Shown here: piece after piece, positions 1-8,034 of the stretch
How positions within the stretch are numbered: position 1 is the first letter of the stretch
Layout of the letters: every line of letters starts with the position of its first letter
Source of the DNA: Candidatus Rubneribacter avistercoris
Lineage (GTDB): Bacteria; Actinomycetota; Coriobacteriia; Coriobacteriales; Eggerthellaceae
DNA: 32,617 bases
Reading direction: 5' to 3'
Assembly: GCA_019115845.1 (NCBI GenBank)
Contig: DXCU01000096.1
Location: 1 to 32,617, forward strand
The notes under the pieces: model-generated
The model's input: only the letters and a program-made list of their open reading frames with translations
What the model was told of the DNA's origin: nothing
Database searches by the model: none
Position numbers and translations under genes: made by a program

Positions 1-165
1 GGCTCGGGCATGGCTCTCCTCCAATATGCTTCTTGTCTCGACAACTCGAATCATACCGGGGCGGGCCGTGCCCTCCTTCCTATCTGGACGCTATCCTGCT
101 GTCAAAGTGCGCAAAAAATTGTACGTTACCCATGCTTCTCTTGCGCCTCTCGTTCGGGCAGGGCA
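1..165. other. Non-coding end of window downstream of integrase
   Basis: These bases lie downstream of the integrase stop codon. I see no convincing gene. The short frames here lack a ribosome binding site and run through the integrase in other frames. An A-rich stretch near 113-122 (a T-run when read on the minus strand) follows the integrase, but no good hairpin precedes it, so I do not call a terminator. Confidence 0.4.
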
Positions 166-1242
166 TCAGAATGCATCTCCTTTCGTTGATTCGAGGGCTG
201 CCGCCATCTCCTCCTGCACGTTCGGGAAGAGGTGGGCGTAGCGGAACGTGATGTCCGTCGCCTCGTGGCCCATTCTTTCGGCGATTGCGAGGGCGGAGAA
301 CCCCATGTCGATGAGCAGGCTCACGTGGCTGTGCCTCAAGTCGTGGATCCTGATCCGCTTCACGCCGGTCTGGGCGCAGCCGCGCTTCATCTCGTGGGCA
401 AGGTAGTACTTCGTGGCCTTGAACATGCGCTCGTCTTGCCCGATGTCCGGGTTGTCCTCCAGATACTCCTCGACCTCGTCCCCGAGGAACCCGGGGATCT
501 TTATCGTGCGCACGGATTTCGGGGTCTTGGGGTCGGTGATGAGGTCCCTGCCGCCCAGTCTGTGGTACGAGGCCGTGATGTACATCTCCAGCCGTTTGAG
601 GTCGAACGAGCCCGGGGTGAGCGCCAGAAGCTCGCCTTCTCTCACGCCCGTCCAGTAGAGGATCTCGAACATGAGGTACGACATAGGCTTCTCGAGCATC
701 GCCTCGGAGAACCTGAGGTACTCGTCTTTCGTCCAGAACGACATCTCGCCGGCTTCCTTTGCCCCCATCTTCATGGTCTTCACCGCCGGGTTGGGGTAGA
801 GGCCGTAGTATCGCGTCGCATGGTTGAATATGGCAGTGACCTGGTTGTTGATGGTGCGCAGGTAGGTGGGCGAGTATGCCTCGCCGTTCGGGCGCTTCGC
901 CTCCATGAGCTTGTTCTGCCAGCGCACGATATCGATGCTGCGGATATCCTCCATCCTCATGCGCCCGAAGAACGGCTCTATCTTCGTCCGGATGATGTGC
1001 CTCTTCGTCGCCCATGTGGTCTCGCGGATGCGCGGGCGCATGTCGTCTTCGTATATCTTCAGGAAATCCGAGAACTTCATCGCCATCGACTGTCCGCGCG
1101 TCGCCTTGTAGTCGCTCTCCCACGCTTCCGCCTCGGCTCTGCTGGCGAAACCTCGCTTGAACTTGTGGACGTCGTTTCCTTCCTTGTCCTTGCAGCGGAA
1201 CTGCACGGTGAACGTCCCGTTCGGCATCTCCTTAACGGACAT
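166..1242 (-). CDS. Tyrosine recombinase / phage-type integrase
   Basis: Site-specific recombinase of 358 aa that would integrate and excise a mobile element through a covalent 3'-phosphotyrosine intermediate. An N-terminal arm-type DNA-binding region (about residues 1-50) is followed by a SAM-like core-binding domain (about 55-150) and the catalytic domain (about 165-345). The full catalytic set is visible: R201 in TGVREGEL, a lysine near 239-242, H300 and R303 in HDLRH, H326 in the GHE motif, and nucleophile Y335 in FRYAHLF. The protein therefore looks intact. It overlaps the upstream excisionase-like gene by 11 bp, so the two are probably co-transcribed. It points away from guaA, next to a repeat-rich region that looks like its attachment site. 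Family assignment is secure; the element type (phage remnant or integrative conjugative element) cannot be told from this window. Confidence 0.95.
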   Translation of the reverse strand: MSVKEMPNGTFTVQFRCKDKEGNDVHKFKRGFASRAEAEAWESDYKATRGQSMAMKFSDFLKIYEDDMRPRIRETTWATKRHIIRTKIEPFFGRMRMEDIRSIDIVRWQNKLMEAKRPNGEAYSPTYLRTINNQVTAIFNHATRYYGLYPNPAVKTMKMGAKEAGEMSFWTKDEYLRFSEAMLEKPMSYLMFEILYWTGVREGELLALTPGSFDLKRLEMYITASYHRLGGRDLITDPKTPKSVRTIKIPGFLGDEVEEYLEDNPDIGQDERMFKATKYYLAHEMKRGCAQTGVKRIRIHDLRHSHVSLLIDMGFSALAIAERMGHEATDITFRYAHLFPNVQEEMAAALESTKGDAF

Positions 1243-1444
1243 CCTCGCAATCGCCTCCTCCGCTCCTTTCGCCGAAGTAAGCGATTTCGAAGTACTCGTT
1301 GCTCACACGGCCGGGGATCACCTTGCAACCGCGGCGCGCCATGTCCTCGTTGAGCTCGCGGATGACGGCGTAGGCGGTCGTCCTGGAGACGCCCAGGCGC
1401 GCTGCCACTTCTTTGGCGGTGAGCATCCTCCTCGCTGTTTCCAT
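1232..1444 (-). CDS. Excisionase-like MerR/HTH_17 DNA-binding protein
   Basis: A 70-aa protein with one winged-helix type HTH at the N terminus (residues 7-30, LTAKEVAARLGVSRTTAYAV), as in excisionases and small helix-turn-helix proteins of integrative elements. The C-terminal part contains a conserved-looking EYFEIAYFG stretch. It starts directly behind a plus-strand/minus-strand repeat cluster and overlaps the integrase start by 11 bp, so translational coupling is likely. By family and position it probably acts as a recombination directionality factor, bending attachment-site DNA to favour excision, and may also regulate. That role is inferred from context only. Confidence 0.8.
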   Translation of the reverse strand: METARRMLTAKEVAARLGVSRTTAYAVIRELNEDMARRGCKVIPGRVSNEYFEIAYFGERSGGGDCEDVR

Positions 1445-1460
1445 TTCGTCCTCCTAGACA

Positions 1461-1527
1461 GTTCAATAACGAACGGTATAAGGAAATATTATACGTTCAA
1501 TAACGAACGGTCAATACGTACCGTTCG
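1461..1527. promoter_or_regulatory. Operator cluster between excisionase and XRE genes
   Basis: The 17-mer GTTCAATAACGAACGGT occurs twice as exact direct repeats (1461-1477 and 1495-1511), with starts 34 bp apart. The CGAACGGT end of the second copy (1504-1511) is mirrored by ACCGTTCG (1520-1527) across an 8-bp gap, giving a dyad. The cluster covers the minus-strand promoter and lies just upstream of the XRE gene, so it is the natural candidate for that regulator's binding sites. Confidence 0.6.
1486..1514 (-). promoter_or_regulatory. Promoter for excisionase-integrase pair
   Basis: On the minus strand, TTGACC (1509-1514) is followed after 17 bp by TAATAT (1486-1491). A perfect TATAAT (1488-1493) overlaps it at 15-bp spacing. 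The -35 hexamer overlaps the repeated half-site CGAACGGT, which fits repression by the divergent XRE regulator. Confidence 0.6.
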
Positions 1528-1585
1528 AATACGTGCTATTCTTTTCAGTAAAGACAATTAAACCGATGTCGTAGGAGAGGCACCC

Positions 1586-2023
1586 ATGAAGACAGGCGAA
1601 CTGATTCGCAGATACCGCAAGATGCGCAAGATGACCCAGGCGGATCTCGCCGATGCATGCGGGCTCTCGGATTCCGCCATCAGGAACTACGAGCTCGGGA
1701 ACAGAAAGCCAAGCGCTGCGCATTTGGAAGCCATAGCCAAGGCTCTGGAGATTGCCCAGGAGGCACTCTTGGAGGTAGATGTGAGCTCTGGCCGAAAGGC
1801 TCTCGAATACCTCCTCAGAATCGACGAGGAGCTCGGATTGAAGCCCTCCAGGGATGCCAAGAGCGATATCGTTCTAACGATCGACCATGGCTCCCCGAAA
1901 GCGCCTAAGCTGTCCGTTGCGTTGGAGGCATGGCTGCGACAGCGCGAGCGTTTGGATGCTGGGGAGATTTCTCAAGGAGATTACGACGCTTGGAAGGCAA
2001 GCGCTGGAGCGTCCGATTTGTAA
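1586..2023 (+). CDS. XRE-family transcriptional regulator of the integrated element
   Basis: A 145-aa regulator. Residues about 5-60 form a Cro/C1-type HTH (MTQADLADACGLSDSAIRNYE). The C-terminal half has no recognised ligand or protease domain and carries a helical stretch with LEAWLRQRERLDAGEIS, possibly for dimerisation. The start is supported by AGGAG at 1573-1577, 8 bp upstream. It is transcribed divergently from the excisionase-integrase pair across the operator cluster, so it is probably the element's maintenance repressor and autoregulator. Its stop codon lies inside the first TTGTAATCACC repeat of the downstream attachment-like region. Confidence 0.85.
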   Translation: MKTGELIRRYRKMRKMTQADLADACGLSDSAIRNYELGNRKPSAAHLEAIAKALEIAQEALLEVDVSSGRKALEYLLRIDEELGLKPSRDAKSDIVLTIDHGSPKAPKLSVALEAWLRQRERLDAGEISQGDYDAWKASAGASDL

Positions 2024-2260
2024 TCACCTCCGCGTTTTTCGCCCTTTTCCGAAACGGCTTGTAATCACCCCTCGAAAGCGGCTTTTTGCAAGCCACTCCA
2101 GGAATAATTTCAGGCTGTTTTCGGCGTTTCGCAGCGCTCGAATCGGCTCAGAAAAGCCTCGAATCGTCTGCTTCCCTCGACTTTTTATCCCCCTATTCTG
2201 ACCTGGGGTATTCGATTTTCGACCCCTCGGAAAGGCGGGGTGATTACAAAGTGATTACAA
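2018..2260. repeat. Four TTGTAATCAC repeats, two direct and two inverted
   Basis: TTGTAATCACC occurs at 2018-2028 and 2059-2069, and in reverse orientation at 2239-2249. A fourth copy with one change lies inverted at 2250-2260. The pattern of several short identical sites in both orientations beside an integrase gene resembles arm-type integrase or excisionase binding sites. A second short direct repeat, CTCGAATCG, lies inside at 2137-2145 and 2158-2166. No gene is seen here. Confidence 0.6.
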
Positions 2261-2551
2261 ATCGCCTTTTCTGACAGATTTCAGCTCCAGGAATAATTTC
2301 AGGTGGCTTGCAACCGTGCCCATGGGTACTCATTGTTGAACATGGTTGCCGTCCAGTGCCAAACGGCGTCCACCTTTTTGGGATAATCTGAATCATTTCC
2401 GCAGGTGAAAGAGCAAAAAACAACCCCCGGAAAAGGTCTTTTCTCGGGGGTTGTGCAGTCTCATTATTCTTGAAAGTTGCCGGTGGCTATGATGATTTAT
2501 GAATACCGTTGTTCACCATTGTTCACTGGAATAATTTCAGGTGGATTGCAA
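2086..2551. repeat. Three copies of a palindromic core plus flank; candidate attachment region
   Basis: A 17-bp imperfect palindrome CCAGGAATAATTTCAGG, with TGGCTTGCAA (or TGGATTGCAA) on one side, occurs three times: 2086-2114 (inverted), 2287-2313 and 2526-2551. Similar GGTGGCTTGC is also found at 2590-2599, inside the last codons of guaA. The whole 2024-2567 gap (544 bp) holds these repeats, the TTGTAATCAC sites and the guaA terminator, but no gene. Tyrosine recombinase cores are typically imperfect palindromes, and the guaA 3' end is a known island insertion site, so this is probably one attachment end of the element. The exact crossover site cannot be fixed without the other end. Confidence 0.5.
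2415..2453 (-). terminator. Intrinsic terminator of guaA
   Basis: Arms CAACCCCCG (2421-2429) and CGGGGGTTG (2445-2453) pair perfectly. An inner GAAAAG/CTTTTC stem extends the hairpin. On the minus strand it is followed by six T residues (2415-2420). It lies about 115 bp past the guaA stop codon, beyond the third palindromic core, so the guaA transcript would run into the attachment-like region. Confidence 0.85.
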
Positions 2552-2567
2552 ATCTCACGCCTCAGGC

Positions 2568-4223
2568 CTATTCCCACTCAATAGTCGCGGGTGGCTTGCT
2601 CGTCACGTCGTACGCCACGCGGTTCACGCCCGGCACTTCGGCTACGATGCGGCTCGACACGCGCGCCAGCACGTCGTAGGGCAGCTTCGCCCAGTCTGCC
2701 GTCATCGCGTCGCTGCTTTCCACGGCGCGCAGGATGATGGGGTAGCCGTAGGTGCGCTCGTCTCCCATGACGCCGACGCTCTTCACGTCGGGCAGCACGG
2801 CGAAGTACTGCCACACGGGGCGCTCGACCTCGGGTCCGCCGGCCGCGTCGCGCGCAAGCTCGCCGTCGCGCCGGCCGCACGCCTCGAAGAGCCTCTCGTT
2901 GTACGTATCCAGCTCCTCGCGCACAATGGCGTCGGCCTCCTTCAAAATGGCCAGCTTGTCGCGCGTCACCGTGCCGATGATGCGGATGGCAAGCCCCGGC
3001 CCGGGGAAGGGCTGACGGTGCACAATATGGTCGGGCAGCCCCAGCGCCGTCCCCAGCGCGCGCACCTCGTCTTTGAAGAAGTGGTCCAGCGGCTCAATGA
3101 GGTCAAACGACACGCCCTCGGGAAACGGGATCAGATTATGGTGGCTTTTGATGGTGGACGCCTTGCCGCCGGTCTTGCGCGCGCCGCTCTCGATGATGTC
3201 GGGGTAGATGGTGCCCTGCGCCAGGTACTTCACCGGGCGGCCGTCCTCGGCCAGCTCCTGCGCCACGGCGAAGAACTCCTGCCAGAACTGCGAGCCGATG
3301 ATGCGGCGCTTCTCCTCGGGCTCCACCACGTCGGCCAAAAGCGCCGCGTAGCGGTCCTCGGCGTGCACGTGCACGAAGTCCACGTCGAACTGCTTTGTGA
3401 ACACCGCCTCCACTTCCTCGGGCTCGTTCTTGCGTAGCAGCCCGTGGTTCACGAACACGCAGGTCAGCTGCTTGCCGATGGCTCGGGCGCACAGCGCCGC
3501 CACCACGGAGGAGTCCACGCCGCCCGAAAGGCCCAAAATCACGCGGTCGTCACCCACCTGCGCGCGTATCGCCGCCACGGCGTCGTCGATGATCGAGTCC
3601 ATCTGCCACGACGGCTCAAGGCTGCAGATGCCGAACAGGAAGTTGCGCAAAAGCTCGTCGCCGCAGGCGGTGTGGCGCACCTCGGGATGGAACTGCGTGG
3701 CGTAGAGCCGCCGCTCGGGGCATTCCATGGAGGCCACGGGGCACACGTCGGTCGCGGCCGTCACCGCAAATCCCTCCGGCACCCGGCTCACGGCGTCGCG
3801 GTGGCTCATCCACACGGTCTGCTCGACCGGCGTGCTGCCGTACAGCGAAGACGGAGCCGCTCCGTCGCGGCCGTCCAGGCGCGTGAGCGGCGCGGGGCCG
3901 TACTCGCCCTTCTCCGTATGCCCCACTTCGCCGCCCAGCGTGACGGCCATGATCTGCTGTCCGTAGCAAAAGCCCAGAACGGGGATGCCCAACTCGAATA
4001 TCTCCGGGTCGATGGACGGCGCGTCCTCGGCGTAGACGCTCGCCGGCCCGCCCGACAAGATGATGGCCGCCGGCGCAAGCGCGCGCACCTCTGCGGCGGT
4101 GACGTCGCACGGCACGATCTCCGAGTACACGTGCAAATCGCGCACGCGGCGCGCGATGAGCTGCCCGTACTGGGCTCCGAAATCAACGACGATGACCAGC
4201 TGGCCGGTGGATGCGGTGCTCAC
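2568..4223 (-). CDS. guaA: GMP synthase (glutamine-hydrolysing)
   Basis: Converts XMP to GMP with ATP and glutamine, the last step of guanine nucleotide synthesis, in the cytoplasm. The 551-aa product has an N-terminal class I glutamine amidotransferase domain with C86 in GFCYGQQ and H179/E181 in FHPE. An ATP-pyrophosphatase domain follows with the P-loop SGGVDSS at 233-239, and the C-terminal dimerisation domain ends in the family-typical PPATIEWE. The GTG start at 4223 is chosen because AAGGAG lies 6 bp upstream (4230-4235). An upstream ATG at 4262 would place that ribosome binding site inside the gene. The gene is intact although an integrated element abuts its 3' end, which fits island integration that preserves the reading frame. 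Confidence 0.97.
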   Translation of the reverse strand: MSTASTGQLVIVVDFGAQYGQLIARRVRDLHVYSEIVPCDVTAAEVRALAPAAIILSGGPASVYAEDAPSIDPEIFELGIPVLGFCYGQQIMAVTLGGEVGHTEKGEYGPAPLTRLDGRDGAAPSSLYGSTPVEQTVWMSHRDAVSRVPEGFAVTAATDVCPVASMECPERRLYATQFHPEVRHTACGDELLRNFLFGICSLEPSWQMDSIIDDAVAAIRAQVGDDRVILGLSGGVDSSVVAALCARAIGKQLTCVFVNHGLLRKNEPEEVEAVFTKQFDVDFVHVHAEDRYAALLADVVEPEEKRRIIGSQFWQEFFAVAQELAEDGRPVKYLAQGTIYPDIIESGARKTGGKASTIKSHHNLIPFPEGVSFDLIEPLDHFFKDEVRALGTALGLPDHIVHRQPFPGPGLAIRIIGTVTRDKLAILKEADAIVREELDTYNERLFEACGRRDGELARDAAGGPEVERPVWQYFAVLPDVKSVGVMGDERTYGYPIILRAVESSDAMTADWAKLPYDVLARVSSRIVAEVPGVNRVAYDVTSKPPATIEWE

Positions 4224-4578
4224 GGATGGCTCCTTCGTATCGTGTGCCCGCGTGCGGCGCATGGCGCGCAGTGCGCGGGATCCCTCTCGTACAGCGGTAT
4301 CTTACCCGAAAACGCCGGCTCCGCCTGCGAAGGCGAACCTGCCTGCACGCGTTTTGCACGAAGCGTCGACGCGTCGTTGCTGCGGCAGCGGGGGAGGCGC
4401 GGTGGCTGCCGTCGTTTTCGGTCGTCCGCCCAATCCGGCCCCATGCGTTCCGGTTGCTTCCGCTGCGCGCCCTTTACCGCCCTTTCGCGTCGAGATGGTC
4501 CCGAGAACGCTCTCGCAAATACCTCGCCGGGTATATAATATTATTGATAGAGTCACTGGAAACGAAGGAGGGGCGCCA
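4224..4578. promoter_or_regulatory. Divergent intergenic region guaA / nuclease lipoprotein
   Basis: A 355-bp gap without a gene. On the minus strand a TAAGAT box (4299-4304) about 76 bp before the guaA start could be its -10 element; the -35 is poor. On the plus strand a perfect TATAAT (4534-4539), 40 bp before the nuclease start, is a probable -10 element, again with a weak -35. I see no purine riboswitch-like fold by eye. Confidence 0.4.
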
Positions 4579-5544
4579 ATGCGAACCAAGCTGATGCGGG
4601 CCAAAACGCGCAGGGTTCTTGCGAATGCGCTGGCAAGCGCGTTCACGGTGCTGGCCTTGGCGCTCTCCGGCTGCACGCTCGCCGCCGATCCCCCGGCTTC
4701 GGTTTCCGATTCCGTCCAACCGACTCAACCGGGCGATTCCTCTCAGCAGGGCGGGCAGGCGCCTGTCGGCTCCGACGAGATCCCCGCCTACGCGGGCAAG
4801 CCCGTCATCGAGCTGAACGGCGGCGAGCCGTCGTTTGGCGAGGAGGATCGCGCGCTTTCCCCGTTCGAGACGTATGCCCCGCTTGATGATCTTGGCCGTT
4901 GCGGTCCGGCTTTCGCGCTCGTCGGCCCCGAGACCATGCCAACGGAGGACCGCGGCAGCATAGGCGACGTGAAGCCGTCGGGCTGGCGCCTCGTCAAATA
5001 CGACATCGTGGACGGGGCGTATCTCTACAACCGCTGCCATCTCATCGCGTACCAGCTTACGGGTGAGAATGCGAATGAGCGCAACCTCATCACCGGCACG
5101 CGTTTCATGAACGCGGAAAGCATGGTTCCTTTCGAAACGCAGGTTGCCGATTACATCGAGCGGACGGGCAACCATGTGCTGTATCGGGCGACGCCCGTGT
5201 TCGACGGCGACGATCTGGTGGCGCGCGGTGTGCAGCTGGAGGCGCTGTCGGTGGAGGACGACGGGTCGGGCGTGAGCTTCAACGTGTTCGCGTACAACGT
5301 GCAGCCGGGCGTGGCCATCGACTACGCGACAGGGGAGAGCTGGCTTGACGGCACGATAGAGGGTTCGGGTGATTTCGATGCATCGCGTTACGATTGCGTG
5401 CTCAACACCAATACCAAGCGGTTCCATCTGCCATCGTGCCCCTCGGTTGAGGACATGAAAGCGGACAACCGCGAGGGCTTCAACGGCGCGCGCGAGGAGG
5501 CGCTTGCCAAAGGCTACGAACCGTGCGGCCGATGCTCCCCTTGA
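4579..5544 (+). CDS. Secreted DNA/RNA non-specific endonuclease lipoprotein with C-terminal Cys module
   Basis: A 321-aa exported protein. Residues 1-31 form a signal peptide with lipobox LSGC, so C32 would be lipidated and anchor the protein outside the membrane. A low-complexity linker (33-65) precedes the nuclease domain (about 90-250). The catalytic-type motif YNRCHLIAYQL (149-159), followed by NERNLITGTRFMN, matches the EndA/DNA-entry nuclease branch of the beta-beta-alpha metal nucleases. The C terminus (271-321) is a separate module with FHLPSCPSV and GYEPCGRCSP (C287, C316, C319), of the kind often found at the end of secreted nucleases and possibly metal-binding. ATG at 4579 has GAAGGAGG 7 bp upstream. 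Probable roles are extracellular nucleic-acid degradation, nutrient scavenging or DNA uptake; which one is unknown. Confidence 0.88.
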   Translation: MRTKLMRAKTRRVLANALASAFTVLALALSGCTLAADPPASVSDSVQPTQPGDSSQQGGQAPVGSDEIPAYAGKPVIELNGGEPSFGEEDRALSPFETYAPLDDLGRCGPAFALVGPETMPTEDRGSIGDVKPSGWRLVKYDIVDGAYLYNRCHLIAYQLTGENANERNLITGTRFMNAESMVPFETQVADYIERTGNHVLYRATPVFDGDDLVARGVQLEALSVEDDGSGVSFNVFAYNVQPGVAIDYATGESWLDGTIEGSGDFDASRYDCVLNTNTKRFHLPSCPSVEDMKADNREGFNGAREEALAKGYEPCGRCSP

Positions 5545-5699
5545 GGCGCACGGTTTCTTCGCCGGCGCGGCGGGCCCGATGCGCCCGTTTCCCCGATGTG
5601 CCCCCTGTGGTTTCTGCCCGCCTTGGGCCCGTCCTCGTGTACAATGCCGCGCAGGAAGAACGCGCCTGAGGGCACCGAGTCAACCAAGGAGACCATCGC

Positions 5700-6635
5700 A
5701 TGATCATCGAAGCTTTGAAAGCCCTGTTCATCGGCATTGTGGAGGGCATCACCGAATGGCTGCCCATCTCGTCCACCGGGCACATGATTCTTGTGGACGA
5801 GTTCGTGAAGCTGCAGGTGTCGGATGACTTCCTGGCTCTGTTCCTGGTCGTCATCCAGCTGGGCGCCATCGTGGCCGTGCTCACCCTGTACTTCCACAAG
5901 CTCAACCCCTTCTCAAGCCGCAAGACGCCCGCCGAGCAGCGCAGCACGTGGCGGCTGTGGGGCATGGTGGCCATCGGCTGCATCCCGGCGGCCGCCATCG
6001 GCCTTGCGTTCGACGACTGGGTGAACGAGCACTTCTACAACAAGGTGACCGTGGCCGCCATGCTCATCCTGTACGGCGTGGCGTTCATCGTGCTGGAGCG
6101 GCGCAACCGCCGGCGCCTGCGCGAGGCGGAGGCCGCCTTGGCCGCGCCGCGGGGCCGCCATGCGCGCCCCTCGTACGGCGACGCATCCGACGAGGCCGAG
6201 GCCCAGCTGTTCAAGATCACCGATGTGGACGACATCGACTGGAAAACCGCCCTCAAGATCGGCTGCTTCCAGGTGCTCGCCATCATCCCCGGCACGTCGC
6301 GCTCCGGCTCCACCATCATCGGCGGCATGCTGTGCGGCTGCTCGCGCACGGCGGCGGCCGAGTTCACGTTCTTTTTGGCCATTCCCATCATGTTCGGCTG
6401 GGGCTTGGTGAAGTGCGTGAAGTTCTTCCTGGCGGGGCTTGCCATGACGCAGACGGAGATCGTCGTGCTGGCGGTGGGCATCGTATCGGCGTTCGTGATG
6501 TCGGTGGTGGCCATCAAGTTCCTCATGGGCTACATCAAGAAGAACGACTTCACGGCGTTTGGCTGGTACCGCATCGTCGTGGGCGCGCTCGTGCTGGGCT
6601 ACTTCGCCTTCGAGAGCATGGGCATGCTGCCGTAG
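5700..6635 (+). CDS. uppP: Undecaprenyl-diphosphate phosphatase
   Basis: Integral membrane enzyme of 311 aa that dephosphorylates undecaprenyl pyrophosphate to regenerate the lipid carrier for peptidoglycan and other wall polymers. Overproduction in other bacteria gives bacitracin resistance. The two signature motifs are present: [14 protein letters not shown] (15-28, with the glutamates E15 and E19 and H28) and PGTSRSGST (197-205, R201). Several hydrophobic segments follow. A charged, Ala/Arg-rich cytoplasmic loop (about 133-178) makes it somewhat longer than the roughly 270-aa proteobacterial enzyme. The start is supported by AAGGAG near 5686. A TACAAT box at 5640-5645 may be the -10. It converges on the AEC permease gene. 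Confidence 0.96.
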   Translation: MIIEALKALFIGIVEGITEWLPISSTGHMILVDEFVKLQVSDDFLALFLVVIQLGAIVAVLTLYFHKLNPFSSRKTPAEQRSTWRLWGMVAIGCIPAAAIGLAFDDWVNEHFYNKVTVAAMLILYGVAFIVLERRNRRRLREAEAALAAPRGRHARPSYGDASDEAEAQLFKITDVDDIDWKTALKIGCFQVLAIIPGTSRSGSTIIGGMLCGCSRTAAAEFTFFLAIPIMFGWGLVKCVKFFLAGLAMTQTEIVVLAVGIVSAFVMSVVAIKFLMGYIKKNDFTAFGWYRIVVGALVLGYFAFESMGMLP

Positions 6636-6748
6636 ATCGCGCGTTTGCCTGCGCGCATCCGCCTTGCGTTCGCGAACATGCCGGGCGTGGGGCGGCCGTT
6701 GCGTCACAGAGGGCCGTATCGCGCAAGGCCGGTTTCGCGCCGACGGCC

Positions 6749-7687
6749 TCACATGCCCAAAAACACGGCGAGCAACGGAATGGTCACCAGCGAGCACACC
6801 GTGGTGAGGAAGGTGCCCTGTGCCATGGTGCGAACGTCGCCGCCGTACTGGTAGCTCAGCATGGTGCCGTTGGTGGCAACCGGCATGGCCGATATGACCA
6901 CGAGCACGCCCAGAAGCAGCGGGTCGTCCACGAAGAAGCGGAACGCAAGCCATATGAGCAGCGGCGTGACGACCAGGCGCACCAGCGCGGCCGCCGCAAG
7001 CCGAGGCCCGCCTATCAGCTCGCGCACCGGCATGTTGGCCAGTGACGAGCCGATGATCATCATGGCAGCGGGCGTGGTGAGCGATCCCAGCGTGTCCAGC
7101 GCCTCGCCCACGACGGGCACGCCGTGGACGTTGGCGAACGTGAGGGCGAGCGCCGCCGCGCAGCTGACGATGGAGGGCGAGAGGAACGCCTTCGGCCCCA
7201 TCTTCACCTTCACGCCGTATTCGTTGTCCTGCGCCAGAAACCACACGCCCACGGTGAACACCAGGCAGTTGAACGCCAGGTTGAAGATGGTGGCCAAAAT
7301 GACCCCCTGCGCGCCGAATATGGCCATGATCACCGGATATCCCAGAAAACCCGTGTTGCCGAACACCAGCATGAACCGGTACGCGCCGCGGCTGCCGTGC
7401 GGAACGCGCAGCGCCGCCGTCACGGCGAACCCCACGGCGATGAGCACGACGTAGCTCAAGCACGCCACGGCCATGGTCCACAGCACCTGCGAGGGGGAGG
7501 GCAGCGATTCGGCGGTGAGCACCGATGCCAGGATCATGGCGGGAAGCGAGATGTTGAGGATGAGCTTGGAGAGCTTCTTGTCGAAGTCCTCGTCCATGAG
7601 GCGCAGCCGCTTGGCGGCGTATCCTGCGGCGCCGACGGCGAACAGAATCGCCATCTGCACGAAAATGTCGGCAAAGCCTGCGGCCAT
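6749..7687 (-). CDS. AEC-family transporter (auxin efflux carrier / malate permease type)
   Basis: A 312-aa polytopic membrane protein with about ten hydrophobic segments and the family-typical NTGFLGYPV motif (111-119) in the first half. The second repeat half carries the MPVATNGTMLSYQYGGD region near the C terminus. AEC proteins are secondary carriers for small organic acids such as malate or malonate, or for related anions; the substrate cannot be read from sequence. The ATG at 7687 is chosen over a far upstream ATG because GGAG lies 6 bp before it and the family N terminus starts there. It is driven by a clear promoter (7739-7767) and converges with uppP. Confidence 0.88.
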   Translation of the reverse strand: MAAGFADIFVQMAILFAVGAAGYAAKRLRLMDEDFDKKLSKLILNISLPAMILASVLTAESLPSPSQVLWTMAVACLSYVVLIAVGFAVTAALRVPHGSRGAYRFMLVFGNTGFLGYPVIMAIFGAQGVILATIFNLAFNCLVFTVGVWFLAQDNEYGVKVKMGPKAFLSPSIVSCAAALALTFANVHGVPVVGEALDTLGSLTTPAAMMIIGSSLANMPVRELIGGPRLAAAALVRLVVTPLLIWLAFRFFVDDPLLLGVLVVISAMPVATNGTMLSYQYGGDVRTMAQGTFLTTVCSLVTIPLLAVFLGM

Positions 7688-7738
7688 CGCTTGCTCCGTT
7701 CGCTTGTTGGGAACCGGTTGGAAAAATGCGAATGCAGC

Positions 7739-7767
7739 AGTATGCGCCTGCGCGCGCCGCTTGTCAA
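7739..7767 (-). promoter_or_regulatory. Promoter for the AEC transporter
   Basis: On the minus strand a perfect -35 TTGACA (7762-7767) is separated by 17 bp from CATACT (7739-7744). The predicted start point gives a leader of about 45 nt. The 347-bp divergent gap 7688-8034 also holds a plus-strand TATCAT box (7949-7954) that may serve the chorismate mutase gene. Nothing else was recognised in the gap. Confidence 0.65.
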
Positions 7768-8034
7768 AGCGCGCCGCATGGTTGTCGCGGGAGCGGTCGG
7801 CGCGGGCGAGCGAGGTGCCGCCTGCACTCGGCGCTCCGGGACAACAATCGCCGAAGCCCCGCCGGCTTCCCGCATCGCCTTCACGGCCTTTCTCCCATGA
7901 AATTCCTTCCGAATGCGCGCGGCGCGCCCCCGAGCGCGTCGCTTTTGCTATCATGGTGGGCACACGAGGGGCGGGCGCTGCGAGGGGTCCGCCCACGCTC
8001 GTTACCGCCTGCGAGAGACATGAAAGGAACGACG

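Noticed and set aside
80..1123. Long open frame (347 codons) opposite or alongside the integrase
   Set aside because: It is an alternative frame of the integrase gene with Arg/His/Pro-rich low-complexity content, a typical GC-rich shadow. The integrase frame has full catalytic motifs.
4224..4578. Purine riboswitch upstream of guaA
   Set aside because: No recognisable three-stem fold or conserved junction bases were seen by eye; a covariance search would be decisive.
6728..6751. Terminator between uppP and the AEC gene
   Set aside because: Only a 6-bp stem with a 12-nt loop and no T-run; too weak to call.
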